DNA of 9,056 nt. It comes from DAOMOD01 sp964526035. Its GTDB lineage: Bacteria > Pseudomonadota > Gammaproteobacteria > Xanthomonadales > BPKI01. Position numbers and translations under genes: made by a program. Below are positions 1-6,667 of the stretch, one piece after another (the first letter of the stretch is position 1; each line of letters starts with the position of its first letter). A model generated the notes under the pieces. The model did no database searches, had not been told where the DNA came from, and saw only the letters and a list, made by a program, of their open reading frames with translations. The stretch covers positions 1 through 9,056 of the forward strand of contig CAZGKE010000142.1 in the NCBI GenBank assembly GCA_964526035.1. Reading direction: 5' to 3'.

Positions 1-426
1 CGCCTCGACTTCGATTCCGAGGGCCTGCTGCTGCTGACCGACGACGGCACGCTGGCGCAGCGCATCAGCGATCCGCGCAAGGCTACGGTCAAGACCTACC
101 TGGTGCAGGTGGAAGGCGCACCCACCGATTCCGATCTGGAGTCGCTGCGCCGCGGCGTGGCGCTGAAGGACGGCCCCACCCGGCCCGCCGAAGCCCGACT
201 GCTTCCGGCGCCGGACTGGCTGTGGCCGCGCGATCCGCCGGTGCGCTTCCGCAAGTCGGTCCCGGATGCGTGGATGGAGCTTGAGATCAGCGAAGGCCGC
301 AACCGCCAGGTTCGACGCATGACTGCGGCCATCGGCCTGCCAACCCTGCGCCTGGTCCGCATCCGCATCGGTCGCTGGTCGCTGGACGGACTTGCCCCCG
401 GCGCATGGCGGGCTGTCCCTCTGTAG
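1..426 (+). CDS. rluE: 23S rRNA pseudouridine synthase, RluE type (5'-truncated by window edge)
   Basis: This is the C-terminal 141 residues of an RsuA/RluE-family pseudouridine synthase, open from the first base and ending in TAG at 424-426. The fragment begins within the family's catalytic motif: RLDFDSEGLLLLT occupies residues 1-13, and the Asp at residue 3 matches the catalytic aspartate that attacks the target uridine. Near the C-terminus, residues 100-107 read RNRQVRRM and are followed by GLPTLRLVRIRIG, the typical end of the fold. The family isomerises uridine to pseudouridine in rRNA; RluE acts on one uridine (2457 in E. coli numbering) of 23S rRNA. RluE is about 217 residues in E. 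coli, so roughly 70-75 N-terminal residues lie outside the window. The RluE subgroup rather than RsuA or RluB is chosen from the short C-terminus and the TAAIGLPTLRLVR stretch; a sister RsuA-family paralogue is the alternative. Confidence 0.88.
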   Translation, partial: RLDFDSEGLLLLTDDGTLAQRISDPRKATVKTYLVQVEGAPTDSDLESLRRGVALKDGPTRPAEARLLPAPDWLWPRDPPVRFRKSVPDAWMELEISEGRNRQVRRMTAAIGLPTLRLVRIRIGRWSLDGLAPGAWRAVPL

Positions 427-454
427 GACCGTGGCGCGTGCGAACATGCCTTGC

Positions 455-1192
455 ATGGACAACGCCATCGACGTCATTGCGCAGCGCATGCGCGACGCTT
501 CCCATGTGCTGGTGCTCACCGGCGCAGGGGTGAGCGCCGAAAGCGGCGTGCCGACGTTTCGCGAAGCGCAGACCGGACTGTGGGCGAAGTACGATCCGCT
601 CGAACTGGCCACGCCGGACGCCTTCAAGGAGAACCCCGAACGGGTGTGGGCCTGGTACCGCTGGCGCAAGGATCTGGTGCGTCGCGTACGGCCGAACGCG
701 GCGCACCGTGCCATCGCGCGCTGGGAGCGCGTCCTGCCGCGGCTCACTGTGGTGACCCAGAACGTCGATGGTCTGCACCAGTCCGCGGGACTCGATGCGG
801 TGATCGAACTGCACGGCAGCCTGGCCAGCGCACGCTGCGCGGGATGCAACACGCGTCTCGACTGGGACGCGGTGCCCGATGATCCGCTGCCCCGACATGA
901 GTGTGGTGCAGTGCTGCGTCCGGATATCGTCTGGTTCGGCGAAGCACTGCCGGAGACGGCGATCGAGCAGGCGATGGATGCGGCGCGCAGCTGCGATCTG
1001 TGCCTCGCGGTCGGCACCTCGGGCGTGGTCTACCCGGCGGCCGCGATTCCTCAGGTGGCGGCGCGGGTCGGCGCGTTCCTGATCGAGATCAACCCGGAGG
1101 CAACTCCGCTCAGCGCAGTTGCCGACCTGCACGTGCGACAGCCCGCCGCTACGACGCTTGCCGCCGTCGATGCCGCCCTGGGCATCGCCTGA
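455..1192 (+). CDS. SIR2-family NAD-dependent protein deacylase (sirtuin, class III/CobB-SIRT5-like)
   Basis: A 245-residue sirtuin that removes acyl groups from protein lysines using NAD. Visible motifs are GAGVSAESGVPTFR (residues 23-36, NAD-binding Rossmann part), TQNVDGLH (101-108), the catalytic His120 in ELHG, RPDIVWFGE (155-163) and GTSG (187-190). Tyr68 and Arg71 in WAWYRWR form the Y-x-x-R pair that in SIRT5 and CobB recognises acidic acyl groups, so desuccinylase/demalonylase activity is plausible (inference). The small zinc module is odd: Cys128 and Cys131 form the first C-x-x-C, but the second pair is reduced to Cys150, preceded by Arg147 and His148. The frame is open further upstream (TTG at 392, ATG at 446), but family alignment favours ATG 455 or 446: upstream codons overlap rluE and look non-conserved. 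The gene follows rluE by about 20-28 bases and is probably cotranscribed. No strong Shine-Dalgarno is visible; AGGA at 425-428 is distant. Confidence 0.93.
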   Translation: MDNAIDVIAQRMRDASHVLVLTGAGVSAESGVPTFREAQTGLWAKYDPLELATPDAFKENPERVWAWYRWRKDLVRRVRPNAAHRAIARWERVLPRLTVVTQNVDGLHQSAGLDAVIELHGSLASARCAGCNTRLDWDAVPDDPLPRHECGAVLRPDIVWFGEALPETAIEQAMDAARSCDLCLAVGTSGVVYPAAAIPQVAARVGAFLIEINPEATPLSAVADLHVRQPAATTLAAVDAALGIA

Positions 1193-1209
1193 GCTCAGCC
1201 GTGACGACT

Positions 1210-1242
1210 GCTGCGCAAGACGCAACCGTCTGCTTGCGCAGC
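1210..1242. terminator. Stem-loop between convergent sirtuin and tyrS genes
   Basis: A near-perfect inverted repeat lies between the two converging stop codons. The outer stem (1210-1217 with 1235-1242) continues into an inner stem AGACG/CGTCT (1218-1222 with 1227-1231), closed by the tetraloop CAAC and interrupted by a 3-base bulge at 1232-1234, giving about 13 pairs. It can form on either strand and probably acts as a bidirectional transcription barrier. No T-tract follows on either side, so Rho-independent termination is not proven; it may instead protect 3' ends. Confidence 0.65.
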
Positions 1243-1256
1243 GCCGGACCGCCCGC

Positions 1257-2537
1257 TCAGTCGCGCACCGCCAGGGCCGCATAGCTCTTCCTGCCCTTGC
1301 GCAGCAGCAGGTAGCGACCGAACAGCAGGTCGTGGGCAGTCACCATGCGCGCAGACTCGCTGCAGCGGATGTTGTTGAGGTAGATGCCGCCGCCCTCGAT
1401 GTCGCGCCGCGCCTGACCCTTGGAGGGGCACAGACCGCTTAGCACCAGCATGTCCACCAGTGAAGCGCCTTCGCCGGACAGTGTCCCTTTGCCGATCGCC
1501 GCCGTGGGGATCTCGGCGATGACATCACGGAACACCGCTTCGGGCGTACCACCGATCTCGGCGCCAAACAGGATTTCGCTGGCGTGCTCCGCCGCCTGCA
1601 CCGCCGCTTCGCCATGCACCAGCGCGGTGACTTCGCGCGCCAGCGTGCGGTGCGCCTCGCGCTCGCCGGGACTCTCCGCGTGCCTGGCCTGAAGCGGCTC
1701 GATCTCCGCGCGCGGCAGGAAGGTGAACTTGCGCAGGTACTCGCCGACCTTGGCGTCTTCGGTGTTCACGAAGAACTGGTAGAAGCGGTAGGGGCTGGTG
1801 CGTTCGGGATCGAGCCACACGGCACCCGACTCGGTCTTGCCGAACTTGGACCCATCGGCCCTGGTGATCAGCGGGAAGGTCCAGCCGTGCACCGGCGCTC
1901 CGAGCTTGCGGCGCACGAAATCGCAGCCGGCGGTGATGTTGCCCCACTGGTCTGACCCACCCACCTGCAGCTCGCAGTCCATGGTCTTGCGCAGGTGGTA
2001 GAAATCAAAGGCCTGCAGCAGCTGGTAGCTGAACTCGGTGTAGCTGATGCCGCTTTCCGAACCCATGCGCGACTTGACCGAATCCTTGGCCAGCATGGCC
2101 GAGATCGGAAAATGCTTGCCGACATCGCGCAGGAACTCGAGGTAGCTGATCGGCGTCGTCCAGTCGGCGTTGTCGACCAGGCGCGCCGGGTTGCTGGCGC
2201 TGGTGAAATCGAGCAACCGCTGCAGCTGACCCTTGATGCACCGCACGTTGTGGTCGAGCTGCTCGCGGGTCAGCAGGTTGCGCTCGGAGGACTTTCCGGA
2301 GGGATCGCCGATCATGCCGGTGGCGCCGCCGGCCAGCGCGATCGGGCGGTGCCCGGCGAGCTGGAAGCGGCGCAGGATCAGCTGACCCATCAGGTGGCCT
2401 ACGTGCAGCGAGTCACCGGTCGGGTCAAATCCGCAGTAGAGCGTGATCGGGCCCTGGTCGAGGCGCCTGGCCAGCGCGTCGCGGTCGGTGCAGTCGGCCA
2501 GCAGGCCGCGCCATTCGAGGTCGTCGAGGAGATTCAT
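1257..2537 (-). CDS. tyrS: Tyrosyl-tRNA synthetase
   Basis: A class I aminoacyl-tRNA synthetase that activates tyrosine with ATP and charges tRNA-Tyr in the cytoplasm. The protein is 426 residues, close to the 424 of E. coli TyrS, so it is full length. Visible elements are Tyr34 and the GFDPT stretch of the active site (36-40), the HIGH signature as HVGH (45-48), the GGATGMIGDPSGKSSER loop (70-86), the tyrosine-binding YQLLQAFDF (171-179), VGGSDQWGN (192-200) and the KMSKS-type loop KFGKT (231-235). The C-terminal S4 RNA-binding domain spans about 355-426. ATG at 2535-2537 is chosen because it gives MNLLDDLEWRGL, the usual family N-terminus; the frame extends ten codons further to a TTG at 2567, which is unlikely. 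The ADOP permease gene lies 118 bases upstream on the same strand, so tyrS probably has its own promoter, though I see no clear one. Confidence 0.97.
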   Translation of the reverse strand: MNLLDDLEWRGLLADCTDRDALARRLDQGPITLYCGFDPTGDSLHVGHLMGQLILRRFQLAGHRPIALAGGATGMIGDPSGKSSERNLLTREQLDHNVRCIKGQLQRLLDFTSASNPARLVDNADWTTPISYLEFLRDVGKHFPISAMLAKDSVKSRMGSESGISYTEFSYQLLQAFDFYHLRKTMDCELQVGGSDQWGNITAGCDFVRRKLGAPVHGWTFPLITRADGSKFGKTESGAVWLDPERTSPYRFYQFFVNTEDAKVGEYLRKFTFLPRAEIEPLQARHAESPGEREAHRTLAREVTALVHGEAAVQAAEHASEILFGAEIGGTPEAVFRDVIAEIPTAAIGKGTLSGEGASLVDMLVLSGLCPSKGQARRDIEGGGIYLNNIRCSESARMVTAHDLLFGRYLLLRKGRKSYAALAVRD

Positions 2538-2608
2538 CGGGGACTGGGTCACGCGGGGAGCGAGCAAGCGTGCGCGAGCGCGCGACGAATCTCAAGGGGT
2601 GCGTTGGT

Positions 2609-2633
2609 CTGCGCCCATCCGGGCAGTGCGCAG
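2609..2633. terminator. Possible hairpin between the ADOP permease gene and tyrS
   Basis: The 118-base gap between the permease stop and the tyrS start contains CTGCGC (2609-2614) facing GCGCAG (2628-2633), and an alternative inner stem GCCC/GGGC (2613-2616 with 2621-2624) around ATCC. These could form a 3' hairpin on the permease transcript about 25-45 bases past its stop. There is no T-tract, and GC-rich DNA gives such short stems by chance, so the call is tentative. The rest of the gap shows only GCG-rich sequence near 2570-2585. Confidence 0.3.
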
Positions 2634-2655
2634 GCGGTGATGCGTCGGCTTCCGG

Positions 2656-5064
2656 TTACTCCTGGCGCAGCGCCGCCAGCGGGTCGGCGCGGGTCGCACG
2701 CAGTGCCGGCAGCAGACAGGCGACCAGCGCCACCGCGCCGACTGCCGCCACCACCACTGCGAAGGTCGCCGGATCGAAGGGCTCGACCCCGAACAGCATT
2801 CCGGCCATCAATCGGCTGAGGAGCCAGGCGCCGAACAGGCCGGCCAGCATGCCGCCCAGCACCGGCCGCATGCCCTGCGCCAGTACCTTGCCTAGAACGG
2901 CGCGACTGCCGGCGCCCAGCGCGACGTGAATGCCGATCTCGCGGGTGCGCCGCGCGACGCTGTAGGCCAGCACGCCATAGACCCCAATGGCTGCCAGCGC
3001 CAGCGCCAGACCGGCGAACACGCTCATCAGGCTCATGTGGAAGCGTTGGCCTGCCAGTGCGGTGGCGAGCACCTCGTCCATCGGCCGGATGCTGCCCAGC
3101 GGCAGCTCGCGATCTACCTCGCGCATCGCTTCGCGCACCGCCGCCACCAGGCTGGCGGGCGGCAAATCGCTGCTCACCAGCAGATGGCTGGGGAACCAGC
3201 CCTCGAACAGGCCCATGGTCTGCGCCGAAGACTGCGCCACCGGCAGCAGTACTGTCGGCGGCGCCGCATCGTCCAGGTAGGAGCGCACGTCACCCACCAC
3301 GCCCACGATCTCGTAGCTTCGGCCGGTCAGCTGCAGACGTCGCCCGATCAGGCCGCTCTCGCTGGCGTGGATGCGGGCAAAGGCCTCATTGACCACAGCC
3401 ACCGCGGGCGCCCCCGCCACATCGCCGTTATCGAGGAGGCGACCCTGGCGCAACGACAGGCCGAGCGCGTCGAAATAGCCTGGCGTCACCGAGCGATAGT
3501 CGAAGCCGAAGGACTCGCTTTCCGGCCGCCCCTCGAAAAGGCCGCCGAGGTTGCCGCCGCGCTGCAGCGGCAGTCCCGCCACCACGACACCGGCGGCACT
3601 CACGCCGGGCAAAGCCGATACGCGCTCGACCAGCGCCTGGTGCAGGGTCGCGATGGCCTCGCTGTCCTGATGGCGGGTGCCGCTGGTCCAGAACTGGGCG
3701 GCCAGCACGCGTTCCGGGGCGAAGCCGGGATCGACCCGGGCGAGATGGGCGAAGGTCTGGATCAGCAGCCCGGCGCCCACCAGCAGCACCAGCGCCAGCG
3801 CCACCTGTCCACCGGCCAGCACGCTGCGCAGGCCGGGCAGCGGCAGGCGCCGCGGCAGCGCCAGGCCCGCGATGCCCTTGAGTGGAGCGTTGAGATCGCG
3901 TCGTGAGGCCTGCCATGCCGGCAGCAAGCCGGCCAGGAGACCCACCAGCAACGCCAGCAGCAAGGAGAAGACGAAGGCGCGCAGATCCAGGCCAACCTCG
4001 CCGGCGCGCGGCAGCGCCTCACCTTGAAGAGCCAGCAGTGCCTCGATGCCCCAGGCCGCCAGCAGCAGCCCGAGCAGGGCACCAATCACGGCCAGCAGCA
4101 CGCTTTCGGTGAGCACCTGCAGCGACAGCCGCTGCCGCGAGGCCCCGATCGCGGCGCGCACCGCCATCTCCTTGGCGCGCGCGGTGGCCCGCGCCAGCAT
4201 CAGGTTGGCGACATTGGCGCATGCGATCAACAGCACGAAGGCGACTGCGCCGAGCAGCAGGAACAGCGGCGTGCGCACCTGGCGCGCCAGCGCGTCGCGG
4301 AACGGCATCACGGCGAAACCGAGACCCTCCGGCGAATTGCGACCATGCGCTCCCAGCCAGGCGCGCGCGAGGGAGCCGAATTCGGCGTCGGCCTGCGCCG
4401 CGGTAGCACCGTCGCGCAGACGGCCGATGGCCTGATAGTTGGTGCCCTGGCCGATGCTACGGGCCACCGGCGCCAGCGGCGTCCACAGCATCGCGGCGCT
4501 GAGGTCGTCAAACGCTGCGGGCATCACGCCAACGACCCGATAGGGCCGGTCGTCAAGACGGATGTCGCGGCCAAGCAGCCCCGGATCGGCGCCGAAACGA
4601 CCGCGCCAGAGCTGATCGCTGAGAATGACGGTGGCCGGCGCGCCGTCGCGGTCGTCCTCGTCCACGAACGGACGTCCCAGGGCCGGCATCACGCCCAGCG
4701 TCTCGAAATAGCCGGCCGAGACATGCAGACCGACCACGCGCAGGCCGCCATCGTCGCCAACCAGGGTGAAGCTGGCGCCTGTGCTGGCGGCGAAATGCGA
4801 AAAGCTGTCCTGGTGCTCGCCGAAATGACGGAACTGGGCCTCATCGATGGACCCGAACCACTGCCGGTAACTCCAGCCGACCCGCAGAAGGCGTTCGCTG
4901 TCGGGCAGAGCCAACGGCTTCAGCACCACGCCGTGCACCACGCTGAAGATCGCCGTGTTGGCGCCAATGCCAAGCGCCAGGGTGAGCACCACCACCGCGG
5001 CGAAACCGGGCTGGCGCAGCAGCATGCGCAGGGCAAAGCGAAGGTTCTGCCAGAGTTGGGACAT
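2656..5064 (-). CDS. ADOP-family duplicated ABC transporter permease (MacB/FtsX-like)
   Basis: An 802-residue inner-membrane protein with two tandem MacB_PCD plus FtsX-type permease units, the architecture of the ADOP family (first described as acidobacterial duplicated orphan permeases). The N-terminus LRFALRMLLRQPGFAAVVVLTLALGIGANTAIF (8-40) is the family hallmark and includes TM1 (about 21-43). A periplasmic domain (about 50-265) follows, with helices near 267-290, 318-345 and 362-384. The second unit begins with a helix near 414-438, has a second periplasmic domain (about 440-675), and helices near 677-703, 730-757 and 765-787. The cytoplasmic motifs ARATARAKEMAVRAAIGAS (291-309) and SVARRTREIGIHVALGA (702-718) are the paired coupling segments. 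Family members are presumed to export or translocate a substrate, or transmit mechanical force, with an ATPase encoded elsewhere; no ATPase adjoins it here. The substrate is unknown. ATG at 5062-5064 fits, with a weak GGATGG ten bases upstream. Confidence 0.93.
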   Translation of the reverse strand: MSQLWQNLRFALRMLLRQPGFAAVVVLTLALGIGANTAIFSVVHGVVLKPLALPDSERLLRVGWSYRQWFGSIDEAQFRHFGEHQDSFSHFAASTGASFTLVGDDGGLRVVGLHVSAGYFETLGVMPALGRPFVDEDDRDGAPATVILSDQLWRGRFGADPGLLGRDIRLDDRPYRVVGVMPAAFDDLSAAMLWTPLAPVARSIGQGTNYQAIGRLRDGATAAQADAEFGSLARAWLGAHGRNSPEGLGFAVMPFRDALARQVRTPLFLLLGAVAFVLLIACANVANLMLARATARAKEMAVRAAIGASRQRLSLQVLTESVLLAVIGALLGLLLAAWGIEALLALQGEALPRAGEVGLDLRAFVFSLLLALLVGLLAGLLPAWQASRRDLNAPLKGIAGLALPRRLPLPGLRSVLAGGQVALALVLLVGAGLLIQTFAHLARVDPGFAPERVLAAQFWTSGTRHQDSEAIATLHQALVERVSALPGVSAAGVVVAGLPLQRGGNLGGLFEGRPESESFGFDYRSVTPGYFDALGLSLRQGRLLDNGDVAGAPAVAVVNEAFARIHASESGLIGRRLQLTGRSYEIVGVVGDVRSYLDDAAPPTVLLPVAQSSAQTMGLFEGWFPSHLLVSSDLPPASLVAAVREAMREVDRELPLGSIRPMDEVLATALAGQRFHMSLMSVFAGLALALAAIGVYGVLAYSVARRTREIGIHVALGAGSRAVLGKVLAQGMRPVLGGMLAGLFGAWLLSRLMAGMLFGVEPFDPATFAVVVAAVGAVALVACLLPALRATRADPLAALRQE

Positions 5065-5074
5065 GACGAAGAAT

Positions 5075-5080
5075 CCATCC
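5075..5080 (-). promoter_or_regulatory. Candidate Shine-Dalgarno for the ADOP permease
   Basis: On the minus strand GGATGG ends ten bases before the ATG at 5064. It is a partial match to the anti-Shine-Dalgarno complement. Its first three bases (5078-5080) form the end of the proximal arm of the dyad at 5078-5096, so hairpin formation in the mRNA could affect ribosome access. Confidence 0.4.
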
Positions 5081-5096
5081 GGGAAGTGTTCCCGGA
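5078..5096. promoter_or_regulatory. Perfect 8-bp dyad upstream of the ADOP permease start
   Basis: TCCGGGAA (5078-5085) and TTCCCGGA (5089-5096) are exact inverted copies separated by GTG. The dyad starts 14 bases upstream of the permease ATG and lies in the 192-base divergent region between the permease and the unknown anchored protein. It could be a binding site for a dimeric repressor or a 5'-leader hairpin covering part of the ribosome site. No sigma-70 promoter pair is convincing in this region on either strand, so the mode of action is inference. Confidence 0.5.
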
Positions 5097-5242
5097 GGCA
5101 TCAAGCAATCGGTATGCCAGGACGTACGAGCCGCCCCGCGCGGCGCCGTTCGCGCGCCGATGCACGCCCCACGCCCACGGCCTGTCCGGTATCGTCAGCG
5201 ACGGGCGTCCGCATCCGAACAGTGGTCGCCGCTATTCCGGTC

Positions 5243-5247
5243 AGGGG
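5243..5247 (+). promoter_or_regulatory. Ribosome binding site deciding the start of the anchored protein
   Basis: AGGGG lies nine bases before ATG 5257 and twelve before ATG 5260. It supports a start here rather than anywhere in the long upstream open frame. Confidence 0.55.
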
Positions 5248-5256
5248 TTCTCTGGA

Positions 5257-5913
5257 ATGATGCAGGCCCGCAATCGCCTTCAAGACAATGGCCGACGTCG
5301 TACCTGGGCGGGTCTTCTCTGGCTCCTGTTCGGCTTGCTCGTAATGCTGGCGCTGCTGTCACGGCTCGACCTTCCGGTCTGGCGCGGCACGATGCAGCAT
5401 CCGCCCGGCGTGCTGGTGCCCGCGGCGCCGCTGCAGGTCGACCTGTCAGATGCTCCTGTCATTGCGCACGGCGAGTTCGCGCTGCAGCCGCGCGCCGACT
5501 TCAGTCTGGAAGCGCGCGTTCTCAGCCACAGCATCTATCGCTTCGATGCCGGCGCTGCGCTGGCGCCTGTCGACCTTCTGCTTGGCTGGCAGCGCATGAG
5601 CGACAGCGCCGTGCTCGATCACTTCCGCTTCAGCCAGAGCTTTCGCTGGGGCCGCTGGCGGGTGGACGCCTATCCCATCCCCGAGCGCGAGGTGCAGAGT
5701 TCCGCCGCCAACATGCACATGATTCCGGCTGATGCGGCGATCGAGCGTCGGCTCAGGCGCCTGCGCACTGGCGAGCTGGTGCGCATCGAGGGACTGCTGG
5801 TGAACGCCCACCGTGAACGCGACGACTACCGCTGGAATACCTCGATGACGCGCAGCGACAGCGGGCACGGCGCCTGCGAGCTGGTCTATGTACAGGCCAT
5901 CGAGGTGCTCTAA
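5257..5913 (+). CDS. Conserved protein of unknown function with N-terminal membrane anchor
   Basis: A 218-residue protein not assigned to a named family. A basic N-terminus (RNRLQDNGRRR) precedes one hydrophobic helix at about 17-34, with no cysteine lipobox and no obvious signal-peptidase site, so it is probably anchored with the remainder in the periplasm (N-in). The soluble part carries a striking block at 126-157: SQSFRWGRWR, then PIPERE, then SANMHMIPAD, which resembles recurring hypothetical proteins of gammaproteobacteria (recalled, not searched). The C-terminal part (about 170-218: GELVRIEGLLV, then YRWNTSMTRSDSGHGACELVYVQAIEVL) is beta-rich and might be a small barrel such as an OB-like fold; this is a guess. 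ATG at 5257 is chosen because AGGGG at 5243-5247 lies nine bases upstream; ATG 5260 is an alternative. The same frame is open far upstream, but that part is antisense to the permease gene. A GST-like gene follows 50 bases later. Confidence 0.82.
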   Translation: MMQARNRLQDNGRRRTWAGLLWLLFGLLVMLALLSRLDLPVWRGTMQHPPGVLVPAAPLQVDLSDAPVIAHGEFALQPRADFSLEARVLSHSIYRFDAGAALAPVDLLLGWQRMSDSAVLDHFRFSQSFRWGRWRVDAYPIPEREVQSSAANMHMIPADAAIERRLRRLRTGELVRIEGLLVNAHRERDDYRWNTSMTRSDSGHGACELVYVQAIEVL

Positions 5914-5963
5914 GCCGTTCGCACTCGTGGCATGCTGCGCTCCCCCCATCGCTGGAGCCTTCC

Positions 5964-6626
5964 ATGTCGGCAACGCCCCTGCTGATCATCGGCAACAAGA
6001 ACTACTCCTCCTGGTCGCTGCGCCCGTGGCTGTTTCTGCGCGCCTCGAACATCGAATTCCGCGAGCTGAAGCTGCCGCTCGACACGCCCGAGTTTGCCGC
6101 GCGCATCGGCGCGCTGTCGCCCACCCGCAAGGTACCGGTGCTGCACCATGACGGCCTGGTGATCTGGGACTCGCTGGCCATCTGCGAATATGTCAGCGAG
6201 ACCTTCCTCGACGGCCGCGGCTGGCCGACCGACCGACGCGTGCGTGCGCTGGCGCGTTCGGCGGCAGCCGAGATGCACGCAGGCTTCGCGGCGCTGCGCC
6301 AGCACCTGCCGATGAACTGTCGACGCCGCATTCCGGACTATTCGATACCGGAAGCCGCGCTGCCCGATATTGCGCGCGTCCAGGCGCTCTGGCAGCAGCT
6401 GCGTGATGCGGATGGCAGCAGCGGCGAATTTCTGTGCGGTGGATTCGGCATCGTCGATGCCATGTTTGCACCGGTGGCGCTGCGCTTCCTCACCTATGAC
6501 GTCGCACTGGAGTCCGCGGCACGCGCGTACGCCGATACCCTGCTGGCGCTTCCCGCACTGCAGGCGTGGATCGCGGAGGGGCGCGAGGAGACCGAGGTGG
6601 TGGCCGCCGACGAAGTGGGCGACTGA
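5964..6626 (+). CDS. Glutathione S-transferase family protein
   Basis: A 220-residue cytosolic protein with the standard GST layout: a thioredoxin-like N-terminal domain (about 5-82) and an all-helical C-terminal domain (about 90-210). The N-terminus has NKNYSSWSLRPWL (11-23), where Ser15 or Ser16 occupies the place of the catalytic Ser of SSxxxR-type (zeta/MAAI-like) GSTs, followed by the cis-proline segment KVPVL (56-60, Pro58) and the glutathione-binding Asp69-Ser70. Asp165 in GGFGIVDAMFAPV is the N-capping box of the helical domain. It probably conjugates or isomerises small electrophiles with glutathione; the substrate cannot be read from sequence. ATG 5964 has GGAG at 5954-5957 six bases upstream. 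It sits 50 bases after the anchored-protein gene and 41 before the NYN gene on the same strand, so cotranscription is plausible. The acidic tail (208-220) is unremarkable. Confidence 0.92.
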   Translation: MSATPLLIIGNKNYSSWSLRPWLFLRASNIEFRELKLPLDTPEFAARIGALSPTRKVPVLHHDGLVIWDSLAICEYVSETFLDGRGWPTDRRVRALARSAAAEMHAGFAALRQHLPMNCRRRIPDYSIPEAALPDIARVQALWQQLRDADGSSGEFLCGGFGIVDAMFAPVALRFLTYDVALESAARAYADTLLALPALQAWIAEGREETEVVAADEVGD

Positions 6627-6656
6627 CGCGTAGACTGCGACTCAAGGCACTTCCAG

Positions 6657-6662
6657 GAAGCC
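6657..6662 (+). promoter_or_regulatory. Ribosome binding site of the NYN/OST-HTH gene
   Basis: AGGAAG lies five bases before ATG 6668 and decides this start over upstream in-frame alternatives within the GST gene. Confidence 0.6.
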
Positions 6663-6667
6663 GCACA

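Noticed and set aside
392..454. TTG start at 392 extending the sirtuin over the end of rluE
   Set aside because: The added residues do not look like sirtuin N-terminus, TTG is a rare start and no ribosome site precedes it; ATG 455 or 446 suits the family length.
287..1282. 331-codon minus-strand open frame across the sirtuin gene
   Set aside because: Low-complexity Arg/Ala/His-rich translation with no motifs; the plus strand carries an unmistakable sirtuin.
1995..2819. Plus-strand open frame antisense to tyrS and the permease end
   Set aside because: No recognisable domain and it lies opposite two strongly supported genes.
2926..3906. Plus-strand open frame antisense to the permease
   Set aside because: Gln/His/Arg-rich composition typical of the reverse complement of GC-rich hydrophobic coding sequence.
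5097..5242. Sigma-70 promoters in the divergent region
   Set aside because: TTGCTT-like and CATACC-like hexamers occur on the minus strand but not at proper spacing; no pair on either strand is better than chance.
4024..5256. Long plus-strand open frame running antisense to the permease and into the anchored-protein gene
   Set aside because: It is a by-product of high GC at third codon positions. Its translation is rich in Gln, Arg, His and Ala without domains, while the minus strand encodes a clear ADOP permease. The real start is at 5257 with a good ribosome site.
6566..6667. N-terminal extension of the NYN protein into the GST gene
   Set aside because: Gly/Arg-rich sequence without family similarity; AGGAAG before ATG 6668 marks the real start.
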